Assembly (NCBI GenBank): GCA_021372515.1
Contig: JAJFUG010000194.1
Coordinates: forward strand, 1 to 13,815
Source: a bacterium
Lineage (GTDB): Bacteria; Gemmatimonadota; Glassbacteria; GWA2-58-10
Length of the DNA: 13,815 bases
Direction: 5' to 3'
Both the position numbers and the translations under genes were made by a program. Shown one piece after another: positions 1 through 7,929 of the stretch (positions are counted from its first letter, which is position 1; each line of letters begins with the position of its first letter). Below the pieces are notes generated by a model. That model saw only the letters and a list, made by a program, of their open reading frames with translations. It searched no databases and was not told the DNA's origin.

Positions 1-106
1 GTTCCAGTGAATTGAATCAGTTACAGCTTGCATCGGCTTAATGCATATCAGTTTGCGAAGTGATTAAGTTTTAATCCAAGCAAGCGGGCTGTATATGGGG
101 TGTGTT
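1..106 (+). other. Leader upstream of the GT2 gene
   Basis: This AT-richer leader carries no recognisable gene. I could not find a convincing pair of -35 and -10 boxes. A TTGCGA at 53-58 and a TTTAAT at 70-75 are only 11 bases apart, which is too close. A GGGG run at 97-100 lies six bases before the ATG at 107 and is the probable ribosome binding site of the following gene. Confidence 0.4.
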
Positions 107-1027
107 ATGTCAAAGCTGCCACTGGTTTCGGCGATAATACCAGTTTACAACCAGGCTGCTTTTGTCGAGAAAGCTGTCCAATCCATTCTGGGCCAGAGCT
201 ATGGCAACATCGAACTGATCCTGATAGATGATGCCTCTACGGACGGCTCGAACAAAGTGCTGCAGAACTTCGCCGGCCTGAATAGGGTGCGGGTGTTCCG
301 CAACTCGGTCAATCTCGAATGTGCCAGGACGTTCAACCGCGGCATAGAGCTTTCTGATGGAGACTATTTCGGCATCCTGGCCGCGGATGACACCTGGGAG
401 CCCGGTTTCGTGACCGCGGCCGTGGAGGCGCTCGAAAGCCACCCCGAGGCCGCGTTCTGTTACTGCCGGTTGAACCTCATGCAGCGCGACGGTCGGAAAA
501 CACCGCGCCGCCGTGACCGGATACCGCACCCGAGTGATTTTTACGGTTTCGAATTCGAAAACATTGTTCGCAACCTCAATCCGATCCCGCACCATGCCAC
601 CCTGGTGCGAAAAAAATGCGTCTTGGAGCTGGGCGGCTATGACCCCGAACTCACCACTACGCACGACTGGGACCTCTGGCTGCGTCTGTCGCGGCGCTGG
701 CCGGTCGTCTTCATCGACGCTCACCTGGCAAATTACCGGGTGCACGAGGCCAACGTCTCACGGCAAAGAAGCCGCTCCGGAGACAAGGAGCGGCTGATTG
801 TCGCGTTGCTCGACAGACTGTTTCAGGAAAAGGACCTCCCAGCCGGACTGCGCGGTGAGAAAGAAGCTATATATGCCCGGGCCTACCTGGATATTGCCGA
901 GGGCTACCGGGTGATTGCGGACTACCCCCGGATGCGGCGGGCCTGGCTCAAAGCGATCCGTCTGAGCCATGACCCACGCCTTCTGCTGCAGTACCGACAT
1001 GTCCTGCTGAGCCTGCTGGCCCGCTGA
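107..1027 (+). CDS. Family 2 glycosyltransferase (GT-A fold)
   Basis: Predicted cytoplasmic inverting glycosyltransferase that would transfer a sugar from a nucleotide donor to a lipid-linked acceptor. The N-terminus has the GT2 opening VSAIIPVYNQ (residues 7-16), the nucleotide-binding pair IDDAS around D41-D42, and a DXD-like metal site AADD (D94-D95). HDWDLWLRLS (186-195) matches the catalytic-base region of this family. About 306 residues, normal for a single-domain GT2. The start at 107 is preferred over the in-frame ATG at 95 because GGGG at 97-100 is a suitable binding site and the conserved fold begins right after it. It is the only plus-strand gene of the cluster and ends one base before the stop of the convergent fucose synthase gene. 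Donor and acceptor cannot be read from the sequence. The fold is certain; membership of the same polysaccharide pathway is inferred from position. Confidence 0.9.
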   Translation: MSKLPLVSAIIPVYNQAAFVEKAVQSILGQSYGNIELILIDDASTDGSNKVLQNFAGLNRVRVFRNSVNLECARTFNRGIELSDGDYFGILAADDTWEPGFVTAAVEALESHPEAAFCYCRLNLMQRDGRKTPRRRDRIPHPSDFYGFEFENIVRNLNPIPHHATLVRKKCVLELGGYDPELTTTHDWDLWLRLSRRWPVVFIDAHLANYRVHEANVSRQRSRSGDKERLIVALLDRLFQEKDLPAGLRGEKEAIYARAYLDIAEGYRVIADYPRMRRAWLKAIRLSHDPRLLLQYRHVLLSLLAR

Positions 1028-1028
1028 A

Positions 1029-2012
1029 TCAGGCCAGTGGACGTTCCGGAGGGCAGTTTCTCCGGGCCAGGTACCACTCGACCGTTTTCTCGATCCCCTC
1101 GCGCAACGGATAGGAAGATTCGAACCCGAAGTATTTCCTGGCCCGCGAGACATCCAGGCAGCGCCGTGGCTGACCGCCCGGCATGCGGCTATCCCAGACT
1201 ATCTTGCCCTCATAGCCGGTGAGCGATGCAATCTGGGCGGCGATCTGGCGGATCGAGGTCTCGCTTCCCGTGCCGATATTGACCGGCTCGGCACCGTCAT
1301 ATAGACGGGTGGCCAGTACGATGGCCCGGGCGGCCTCCTCCACGTACAGGAACTCGCGGGTCGGTGAACCGTCCCCCCACAGCACCAGCTCGTTCTGACC
1401 GGTTTCTTTGGCCTCGATACACTTGCGGATGATCGCCGGGATAACGTGCGAGGTCTGGGGGTCGAAATTGTCCCCCGGCCCGTAGAGATTACAGGGCAGC
1501 AGGAAAATGCTGTTCAGGCCGTATTGCTGACGGTAGGCCTGGGCCTGCACGAGCAGCATTTTCTTGGCCAGACCGTAGGGGGCGTTGGTTTCCTCCGGGT
1601 AACCGCTCCAGAGGTCATCCTCCCGGAACGGCACGGGCGTGAACTTGGGGTAGGCGCAGACCGTGCCCACTGCCACGAATTTCTGCACGTCGTTGCGGCG
1701 CGCGTGCTCGAACAGGTGAACACCCATGAGCACGTTGTCGTAGAAAAATGTCCCGGGACGGGCTCGGTTGGCCCCGATGCCTCCCACTACCGCGGCCAGG
1801 TGGATCACCACCTCCGGCCGCAGGTCGGCGAACACTCTTTCCACGGCCTTTTCATCCCGCAGGTCGTACTCGGCTGAACGCGGCGCGAAAACCTGCCGTG
1901 CCCCCTCCGCGGCCAGCTGCCCGAGCAGATAACGCCCCAGGAAACCGGAGCCTCCGGTGACCAGGATTCTTTTCTCAGGGAAACTCTCAGACCACTCGGA
2001 CTGTATAGCCAT
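1029..2012 (-). CDS. fcl: GDP-L-fucose synthase (3,5-epimerase/4-reductase)
   Basis: Converts GDP-4-keto-6-deoxy-mannose to GDP-L-fucose with NADPH, in the cytoplasm. It is an extended short-chain dehydrogenase of 327 residues, the usual size. The Rossmann motif GGSGFLG is at 20-26. The catalytic set of the E. coli enzyme can be followed: Cys119 in GTVCAYPK, Tyr146 and Lys150 in YGLAK, His189 and Arg196 in [10 protein letters not shown]. The active-site serine of the family is replaced by Thr117, a conservative change. The nucleotide region LYGPGDNF is also present. The gene is last in the minus-strand run, 59 bases after the SGNH gene with a weak terminator-like hairpin between them, so it may also have its own promoter. 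GAGG lies 11 bases before the ATG, a slightly long spacing. The partner GDP-mannose 4,6-dehydratase is not in the window. A different GDP- or dTDP-sugar epimerase is possible but less likely. Confidence 0.88.
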   Translation of the reverse strand: MAIQSEWSESFPEKRILVTGGSGFLGRYLLGQLAAEGARQVFAPRSAEYDLRDEKAVERVFADLRPEVVIHLAAVVGGIGANRARPGTFFYDNVLMGVHLFEHARRNDVQKFVAVGTVCAYPKFTPVPFREDDLWSGYPEETNAPYGLAKKMLLVQAQAYRQQYGLNSIFLLPCNLYGPGDNFDPQTSHVIPAIIRKCIEAKETGQNELVLWGDGSPTREFLYVEEAARAIVLATRLYDGAEPVNIGTGSETSIRQIAAQIASLTGYEGKIVWDSRMPGGQPRRCLDVSRARKYFGFESSYPLREGIEKTVEWYLARRNCPPERPLA

Positions 2013-2044
2013 CAGGGGTTTATCCTCGTTATGTCTTGTAGACG

Positions 2045-2064
2045 AAAAATCCGGGCTGCCCGAT
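2045..2064 (-). terminator. Weak rho-independent terminator-like hairpin
   Basis: Read on the minus strand, just after the TAA of the SGNH gene, ATCGGG and CCCGGAT pair with one bulged base around a CAG loop and are followed by TTTTT. The stem is only about six pairs, so termination is probably partial. Its position would reduce read-through into the fucose synthase gene. Confidence 0.4.
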
Positions 2065-2071
2065 CAACTGG

Positions 2072-3241
2072 TTACATGCAAGATTTCAAACTGTCCGCAA
2101 TCTCGTGGGCCAGCATCCGCGACAGACTTTCCCCGTAGTGAACGATATCGATGTAGAGGTTCTCTTTGCTACCAGCCTGGATATCCGCGCACCAGAAAAA
2201 ATGTCCACCCGGCGGATTCAATTTTGTGAGGCGGGACATCATGACATAACCGCTGGCTGTCAGGTCTAGTACCCGCTTGGATGTAGCATCCAAAGGGAAC
2301 ACCCAGTTCCGTTTGTCGTACATGTAGACCGGTATAGGCTGCCAGACGAAGCGGGCTTTCACCCCGTAGCCGCTGGCGACAGCTTCGGTCATTTTTTTGT
2401 TTTGAAGATAACGTTGGATGATTTGCCCGCACAGGACACTGTCGGCAGAATGAGAGAAATTTTCCTCAGGAACGGAGGCATTCCGCTGAAAGAGCCTGGA
2501 AATCTGTGTAAAAATAATATCCGCCAGCGGAAACATTTCTCTGAAGAAAACAGACTTCGATTTATAATCCGGCTTGAAATGCGCGATGGCCCGCAGGTGG
2601 TTTTCCAGGCTTCTGGTATAGTTGGGAACGTCGTCCGGATGGCTGAATTCGTTGAGGCCGTCGATGAACACGGCCATCTGCGGGACTTTGCCCTCGAGGA
2701 GCAGCTTTTCGAACAACACCCGCTCCTGTGTAGAATAGTACATCGCCCGCCCGAAATTATAGACCCGCACCGGCTTGCCGGTATCCTGCGCGAGAATTTC
2801 CTGAAGGCGGGCGGCTATCGTGCAGGAATCCGCCACCCCGTAGTTGAAAGTGGTCGACCCGCCGAAAAGAAACACATTGCAGGCGCCGCTGTCGGGTGGC
2901 CAGGTTGAGTCCTCGCCGTTCGAGCGGAAACCGTGCTCGTCCACGTTGACATATTCACCCTTGAACCGCGCTTCCCGGTACTGGGTGAAGGGCTCGTACT
3001 CCAGGTTGCGCATCCAGCTTTCGCGCAGGAGCTTGTCCACCTGCGACCGCTCCATGCCCGGGTATAGGCTGTAGATCATGTCCCCGTATCGGCGGCGCAG
3101 CGGGTTAGTGTCACCGGCATTTCTCAGCTCGATGAACAGCCGATCGCAGGCGAAATACGCCAGGGCGAGGCTGAAAGACACGGCTGCCAGCCACAGGTAC
3201 AGGGTGAATAGTCTTTTAAGCGGCCCGTTTTTCACTATCAT
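2072..3241 (-). CDS. Membrane-anchored SGNH/GDSL-hydrolase-like protein
   Basis: Predicted serine hydrolase or acyl-transfer enzyme facing the periplasm, likely acting on O-acyl groups of the polysaccharide (role inferred from context). Residues about 11-31 form one hydrophobic segment after a basic start (MIVKNGPLKR), a signal anchor. VNVDEHGFRS (98-107) is typical of the membrane-attached SGNH proteins of glycan clusters. Block I is FGGSTTFNYG with the candidate nucleophile Ser129, GLNEF (195-199) stands in for the GxND block, and DIVH (Asp365, His368) gives the Asp-His pair near the C-terminus. Length 389. The start at 3241 is chosen because the longer reading to 3301 would run into the amidotransferase gene and adds only a polar, charged stretch; the ribosome site is weak either way. 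Base composition is clearly poorer in GC than its neighbours (25 of 60 at 2521-2580, against 44 of 60 at 4921-4980), which suggests separate acquisition. Confidence 0.75.
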   Translation of the reverse strand: MIVKNGPLKRLFTLYLWLAAVSFSLALAYFACDRLFIELRNAGDTNPLRRRYGDMIYSLYPGMERSQVDKLLRESWMRNLEYEPFTQYREARFKGEYVNVDEHGFRSNGEDSTWPPDSGACNVFLFGGSTTFNYGVADSCTIAARLQEILAQDTGKPVRVYNFGRAMYYSTQERVLFEKLLLEGKVPQMAVFIDGLNEFSHPDDVPNYTRSLENHLRAIAHFKPDYKSKSVFFREMFPLADIIFTQISRLFQRNASVPEENFSHSADSVLCGQIIQRYLQNKKMTEAVASGYGVKARFVWQPIPVYMYDKRNWVFPLDATSKRVLDLTASGYVMMSRLTKLNPPGGHFFWCADIQAGSKENLYIDIVHYGESLSRMLAHEIADSLKSCM

Positions 3242-3270
3242 ACCCGTTTGACGGTTTAAACCGCAAGGCC

Positions 3271-5109
3271 TCACAGTGTCCCGGCGCGACTTTCGAGCCA
3301 CAACCCCAGGTTCAGCAGGGTCCAGGTGCGGTAGTCGCGGCGCCCGAGCGCGCCGGGACTCACCCCCGGCAGCAGCTCACGCAGGGGGGAGCCCTTGCCG
3401 CAGGCCCTGTGCAGCAGGGCCTGAACGGCCGGGTCACTCAGCCACTTGCCGTATGGTGCACCGAAACCCTGCTTGCCTCGGCTGCGGACAGCCTCCGGCC
3501 AGACCGATGCGAAACTGCGCCGCAGCAGCACCTTGGTCTCGTGGTCCCGCACTTTGAGGCTCCAGGGCAGGCCCAGGCAGAACTCGGCCAGGTCGCGGTC
3601 CAGGAACGGCGCACGGGTCTCGAGGCCCCAGGCCATGCTGCAACGGTCCACTTTTACCAGTATGTCGCCCGGCAGGTAGCAGGTCAGGTCGAAATGAAAG
3701 GCCCGCTCCAGCCCGACCGCACTCTCCGGGGGGTAATAATACGCGCCGGGCCGCCAGCGTTCAACCTCTTTGGCCCGCCCCCCCCACAGGGCGCTCCGCT
3801 CGGCGGGGCCGAACACGCTCTCGACAAGGCGGGCGCGTTCCCAGAGGTCCGTCGAGCGACGGGCCAGGCCCAGGGCCGCGGAACAGGTATCCAGCCGCCG
3901 CCAGCGGTGGCCGCACAGACGGCTCGCCGCGCGCAGCACCAGCCATTTCAGAGTCGAGGGCTTAAGCCGCTCCGAGCGGGCCAGCAGCACGTAGCGCGAG
4001 TACCCGCCGAACAGCTCGTCCCCCCCGTCTCCCGAGAGCACGACTTTCACCTGCTGCCGGGCGAACCCGGCCAGCATGTAGGTCGGCAGGTGCGAGGAAT
4101 CGGCGAACGGCTCGTCGAACACCTGGCACATGCGCGGCAGCAGCTCGGCCACCGGCGGCGCACCCAGGTCGATCTCGCTGTGCGCGGTCGCGTAGCGCGC
4201 GGCCACCTGGCGGGCGAACGCCAGCTCGTTTATCAAATCCCCGAAACCGGCCGCGAATGTCTGCACCGGCTGCGTTCTCTCGGCCTGCATCAGGGCCACC
4301 AGGGTGCTTGAATCCAGCCCACCGCTCAGGAACGCCCCCAGGGGAACATCTGCCACCAACTGACGGCGCACGGCCTGGGCCAGTAGCTCGCGCAGCCTCT
4401 CGGAGGCCTCACTCAGATTCAGTGGCCGGCTGTCCGGGCGCGGCGACCAATAACGGCCGGTCCGCACCTCGGCCCCGCCGGACCACTCGAGGCAGTGCCC
4501 CGGCGGCAGGGAGCATACGCCGCGGTAGACTGTCCTGTCCGGCGGGACATATCCCAGCTCCAGGAAAGCGTCCAGCGTGATCAGGTCGAGCCGGGGAACG
4601 AGCAGTCCGGAGGCGCTCAGGGCCTTTATCTCGGAGGCCGCCGCCAGGGTGTTGTCACCGCAAAGCGCGTAGAACAGCGGTTTTTCGCCGAACGGGTCGC
4701 GTGCGGCGAACAGACTCCGCTCGCGGCTGTCCCAGATCAGGAAAGCGAACATGCCGCGCAGGCGGTCCAGGCAGCCGCGGCCCCAGCGCGCGTAGGCGGC
4801 CAGCACCACCTCGGTGTCAGAGGCAGTATGGAAAACCGTGCCCTCGCGTTCCAGCTCGGAGCGCAACTGACGGTAGTTGTAAATCTCGCCGTTGAAACTG
4901 ATCCACCAGCGCCCGCCCCGCAGGCCCAGCGGCTGGTCGCCAGTGGCCAGGTCGATGACGCTCAGGCGCGTGTGCCCCAGCACCGCCCCGTCGAGCGGCA
5001 GTACGCCGTGCGCATCCGGGCCCCGGTGCGCCAGGGCCGCCACCATCACCTCTACCGGCGCGACCGGCAGCTCCCGCCCGGGGTTGAATACGCCGCAGAT
5101 TCCACACAT
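3271..5109 (-). CDS. asnB: Glutamine-dependent asparagine synthase family amidotransferase
   Basis: Class II glutamine amidotransferase fused to an ATP-dependent synthase domain. Ammonia released from glutamine amidates a carboxyl group activated by ATP. After the initiator Met, Cys2 of MCGICGVF is the N-terminal nucleophile, which fixes the start at 5109. GAGGAG nine bases upstream supports it. Glutaminase signatures LSVIDL, SFNGEIYNY and SDTEV follow, then the pyrophosphate-loop FLSGGLDSS and the later SGDGGDELFGGY. Length 612, normal for the family, and apparently intact. The start lies 13 bases after the preceding methyltransferase stop, so the two are co-transcribed. It could be an ordinary asparagine synthetase. 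In polysaccharide clusters, however, members of this family are thought to turn sugar carboxylates (uronic acids) into amides, and that is the more likely job here. The family is certain, the substrate is not. Confidence 0.9.
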   Translation of the reverse strand: MCGICGVFNPGRELPVAPVEVMVAALAHRGPDAHGVLPLDGAVLGHTRLSVIDLATGDQPLGLRGGRWWISFNGEIYNYRQLRSELEREGTVFHTASDTEVVLAAYARWGRGCLDRLRGMFAFLIWDSRERSLFAARDPFGEKPLFYALCGDNTLAAASEIKALSASGLLVPRLDLITLDAFLELGYVPPDRTVYRGVCSLPPGHCLEWSGGAEVRTGRYWSPRPDSRPLNLSEASERLRELLAQAVRRQLVADVPLGAFLSGGLDSSTLVALMQAERTQPVQTFAAGFGDLINELAFARQVAARYATAHSEIDLGAPPVAELLPRMCQVFDEPFADSSHLPTYMLAGFARQQVKVVLSGDGGDELFGGYSRYVLLARSERLKPSTLKWLVLRAASRLCGHRWRRLDTCSAALGLARRSTDLWERARLVESVFGPAERSALWGGRAKEVERWRPGAYYYPPESAVGLERAFHFDLTCYLPGDILVKVDRCSMAWGLETRAPFLDRDLAEFCLGLPWSLKVRDHETKVLLRRSFASVWPEAVRSRGKQGFGAPYGKWLSDPAVQALLHRACGKGSPLRELLPGVSPGALGRRDYRTWTLLNLGLWLESRAGTL

Positions 5110-5122
5110 GGGGAAACGCTCC

Positions 5123-6157
5123 TCAGCTGCGCCGGGCCAGCACCACCCCGGGCTCGGCACTCGGGCTGACAATTATCCCCTCGATCCCGTCGAAACAGGC
5201 CAGGAATCGTTCCGGGGTGATTATTCTCTGGTGCGCGTGACTGCCGAAAAAATCGAAAGTGTTGGTCCAGGTGGTACGGAAGCCGGGCATGAGGTTGTAG
5301 TACTTGACCATCCCCGCGCGCCGCAGCACATGCCCCAGCAGCGGTACATAGTTGAGCGCGGCCAGTACGCCGGTCACCAGCAGAAGCTTGAAACGCTCCA
5401 GACGGCTGAGCCGTGCGCGCAGGAATTCGTAATACCCGGTCGAAACTTTCCGCACGAGACGCCTGACTCGCGAGACGGCCGCCGGGCGGACATAGTGCGT
5501 GGCCAGCAGTAGACCGCCGGGCTTGAGCTGACTGCAAAGCTGTCGCAGGGCCAGGTCCGTGTCGCGCGTGTGCTGCAGCACCCCCTCACAGTAGACGACG
5601 TCGAACTGCCCTGGCTCCAGCGGCAGGCAGGTGATATCCCCCTGCACACCCGCCCAGCCCTGGCGCAGCCGCAGCTTGCCGGCCACGACATCGATAGCGC
5701 CGGACAGGTCCAGCGAAACCACCTCGGCGCCCTGGTCCAGCAGGTAACGTGACTGGTCTCCCGCCCCAGCCCCGGCGTCCAGCACCAGCTTGCTGCGGAA
5801 AAATTCCGGCACCAGACCGAAACGCTCGGCCACCCGGAAACGCAGGTCCTGCTCCGAGCGCATCTCGCTGCTCCAGGTCCACTGCCAGCCGAAGCTTTCC
5901 ACCTCGTCAACCGCCTGGAAGGTGCCGGTCCCGACAGGCGGCTCCAGCCCCAACGCCTCCAGCCACGGACGTTGACAGGCGGCGGTCTCGGGGGTCAGGC
6001 GGGCCACACAGTCGACTATCGGGTACGCCGCGCGGGAGTTCGGCAGCTGCAACGCCCCGCTAAGTGGCACCCCGGCCGGAGTACGGGTCGTGACCCTCGG
6101 CTGAAGGGGCTGTCCGCTCAGCGGGTCTTTCCAGCGTATACGGTCGAACAGCGGCAT
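5123..6157 (-). CDS. Class I SAM-dependent methyltransferase with Trm112-like N-terminus
   Basis: Predicted methyltransferase that would methylate a sugar or lipid-linked intermediate. The SAM-binding motif LVLDAGAGAGDQS spans residues 124-136, the acidic end of strand 2 is VVSLDLS, and FDVVYCEGVLQH marks motif IV/post-I. The head (residues 10-54, ending YPIVDCVARL) resembles the Trm112-like domain that often precedes such enzymes, but the usual paired zinc cysteines are missing (DPLSGQPL). FGWQW (89-93) fits the FGxQW signature seen in this subgroup. Length 344. GGAGG lies one base before one ATG (6160) and four before the next (6157); the second is preferred. The preceding stop shares its last base with this start (TGATG), indicating translational coupling. 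The substrate is not known. A longer reading frame to 6301 overlaps the upstream gene and is not credible. Confidence 0.8.
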   Translation of the reverse strand: MPLFDRIRWKDPLSGQPLQPRVTTRTPAGVPLSGALQLPNSRAAYPIVDCVARLTPETAACQRPWLEALGLEPPVGTGTFQAVDEVESFGWQWTWSSEMRSEQDLRFRVAERFGLVPEFFRSKLVLDAGAGAGDQSRYLLDQGAEVVSLDLSGAIDVVAGKLRLRQGWAGVQGDITCLPLEPGQFDVVYCEGVLQHTRDTDLALRQLCSQLKPGGLLLATHYVRPAAVSRVRRLVRKVSTGYYEFLRARLSRLERFKLLLVTGVLAALNYVPLLGHVLRRAGMVKYYNLMPGFRTTWTNTFDFFGSHAHQRIITPERFLACFDGIEGIIVSPSAEPGVVLARRS

Positions 6158-7179
6158 CATCCCTCCGTCACTGTCTGACTGCCGCGTCGTAGTCGTCGGC
6201 GCAGGCGCGCCCATAGGTGACGGCAGCCGACACGGGCGAGTTGGCAGCGCAGGTGCATGCGGATCAACCGTTCCAGGGCCCGCGGGCCGCAAAGGCCGCA
6301 CAGCACCGCCGAAACGATCTGAATGGACAACGGCCGTCGCCGCAGGTAGCGGAGCGCGTGACGCAACCCGCCGGCGCGGTTGCCGGCCCGGAAAGCCTCC
6401 AGCATCGCGCGCTTAACCGCGTAGAGCAGTCCAGCCGGGCTGCCCGGCTCACCCACGCGGTAGTGCGCCTCCAGTTCGGACGGCTCGAACACCGGCCGAG
6501 ACAGCCGGCCCGTCTCCACCCCGGCCTCGCGGCATATCTCCAGCCCCACCGGCTTCCACTTGCCTTTTTCAACCACCTGCTCGTAGCGGATCACTGGCTG
6601 CAGCACTCCCCAGAACCGCTCCTCCAGGCCCTCGCTCAACTTGTTGCCCAGCAACTCGAACTCCCAGGGGTTGAGCCCGGGCACCAGCAGTCTTTTAAGC
6701 GTGTCCACGCGCCAGAGGGCCACCTGGAGTGTCACCCGGTAGTCATCTCCCGGTGCGAAATATCCCAGTCCCGGCACCCGTTCCAGCCGGTGGGGGGGAG
6801 GCAAGAGCGAGAACAGGCGCAGGCAGCCCGGGCGTTCCCGCCGCGCCAGCTCGACTAGGTCGGCCACGGCCGCGGTGTCCACCGTTTCGAGCAGGAAAAA
6901 ATCCTCCAGGAAAAGGAGCACATACTCGCTGCCCTCCAGCCGATCGAGCATCCTCAGCAGCGACTCGGCCCAGCCGACATCCTCCCCCACGGTGATTGTC
7001 GTGACTGTTTCATCCTGGAAGACCTTGAAATTGGTCCCCAGGTACAGCGGGTAGGGACAATCCGGCCAGCGGCGGTGGAAAAGGGCGAAAAACGGGCTCC
7101 AGATGTCGCTGTAACGGTCGCAGGAGACCACCAGCAGCGGAACAACCGCCGCCTCCATCTTTCCACCCGGCGCACTCAT
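6157..7179 (-). CDS. Uncharacterised glycosyltransferase-like protein of polysaccharide clusters
   Basis: I do not recognise a named family with certainty. The protein (340 residues) opens with a beta strand and charged loop, PLLVVSCDRYSDIWSPF (14-30), then WPDCPYPLYLGTN (38-50) and a hydrophobic strand ending in acid, YVLLFLEDFFL (86-96). That arrangement recalls the nucleotide and metal sites of GT-A glycosyltransferases, with LED in the place of a DXD motif. Similar proteins with this VSCD...LGTN...LEDFFL layout are, from memory, found as hypothetical proteins in capsule clusters. No signal peptide or membrane segment is visible. The start at 7179 overlaps the upstream stop by four bases (ATGA). 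An internal ATG at 7158 has a better ribosome site (GGTGGA) and could be used instead. A cytoplasmic sugar-transfer role is an inference. Confidence 0.6.
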   Translation of the reverse strand: MSAPGGKMEAAVVPLLVVSCDRYSDIWSPFFALFHRRWPDCPYPLYLGTNFKVFQDETVTTITVGEDVGWAESLLRMLDRLEGSEYVLLFLEDFFLLETVDTAAVADLVELARRERPGCLRLFSLLPPPHRLERVPGLGYFAPGDDYRVTLQVALWRVDTLKRLLVPGLNPWEFELLGNKLSEGLEERFWGVLQPVIRYEQVVEKGKWKPVGLEICREAGVETGRLSRPVFEPSELEAHYRVGEPGSPAGLLYAVKRAMLEAFRAGNRAGGLRHALRYLRRRPLSIQIVSAVLCGLCGPRALERLIRMHLRCQLARVGCRHLWARLRRRLRRGSQTVTEG

Positions 7180-7916
7180 TCGGCCCCCGGCGCTTTGCGT
7201 GCCACCACGTGATAACCGACAGTGGCCATGCTCTCCAGGCCGAGGCGATCCAGCTGCCGGCCCAGTACGGGCAGCAGCAGCGCCAGGGGAACGGACGCGG
7301 CCCAGAGCGCGCCGAGCGCCAGATTGAGGCACAGCCCCCGGCCGCCAGCGGGGCGCAGCAGACCGTGAAAACGCAACGTCTCCTGGCCGAACAGGCTGAA
7401 AAAGCCCTGGTTGCGTTCCAGACTCTCGATGGCGAACCCCGTCTCGGGCAGGAATTTCCGGTACCAGTGCGGGGTGAACCCGCCGTAATAGTGGTACGGC
7501 TCCTGGTGCAAGAACGAGCCCAGGGGCGCGGACAGCAGCAGCCGCCCGCCGCTTTTGAGCACCCGTCCCAGTTCGGCCAGAGCCGCCTCAGGCCGCGGCA
7601 GATGCTCCAGCACCTCGAGGCAAAGAACGATGTCGAACGCCCCGTCCCGGACCGGGATATCGGTTATGTCGCACTCGTAGTCCAACTGCGCATAGCGGCC
7701 CAGCGTGCCCGGCTCCTTACCGAAATCCTGGGTGCGGTAGTTGCAGTGCGCGAACATTGCGCCGTACTGCCCCGAGCCTGCGCCGGCGTCCAGCACGGCC
7801 GCGCCGGCCGGCACCGTGGCGGCGAAAGCGGCCACCCACCGACGGCGTTCGTGGCTGTTGAACGTGTAGCGGCTGCGTTTAAAATTTCGTAACTTTGACA
7901 GGAAAACCGACGGCAC
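7176..7916 (-). CDS. Class I SAM-dependent methyltransferase
   Basis: Predicted cytoplasmic methyltransferase of the Methyltransf_11/UbiE-like type. Motif I, VLDAGAGSGQYG, is at 41-52; CDITDIPVRDGAFD (82-95) and the following strand IVLCLEVLEHL (96-106) are the standard motif II and IV regions; LGRVLKSGGRLLLSAPLG is the usual post-motif strand. The C-terminal third is hydrophobic (around residues 190-225) and may be a membrane-associating helix. Length 246. The start is GTG at 7916, supported by GAGGAG nine bases upstream, and the GAGGAG itself contains part of the stop codon of the preceding gene. Its own stop overlaps the next start by four bases. Probably methylates a sugar hydroxyl or carboxyl of the repeat unit; the substrate is not visible in the sequence. 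Confidence 0.83.
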   Translation of the reverse strand: MPSVFLSKLRNFKRSRYTFNSHERRRWVAAFAATVPAGAAVLDAGAGSGQYGAMFAHCNYRTQDFGKEPGTLGRYAQLDYECDITDIPVRDGAFDIVLCLEVLEHLPRPEAALAELGRVLKSGGRLLLSAPLGSFLHQEPYHYYGGFTPHWYRKFLPETGFAIESLERNQGFFSLFGQETLRFHGLLRPAGGRGLCLNLALGALWAASVPLALLLPVLGRQLDRLGLESMATVGYHVVARKAPGAE

Positions 7917-7929
7917 GGTCCGACACTCC

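Noticed and set aside
53-75. TTGCGA and TTTAAT as a promoter for the GT2 gene
   Set aside because: The spacing of 11 bases is too short for a sigma-70 promoter.
110-745. Minus-strand open frame opposite the GT2 gene
   Set aside because: No ribosome site or family signature; it is fully covered by the convincing GT2 gene on the other strand.
3409-4311. Plus-strand open frame of 300 codons opposite the amidotransferase gene (also 4495-5169)
   Set aside because: Both lie entirely within a well-supported gene and have the Gln/Arg/His-rich composition of antisense reading of GC-rich codons.
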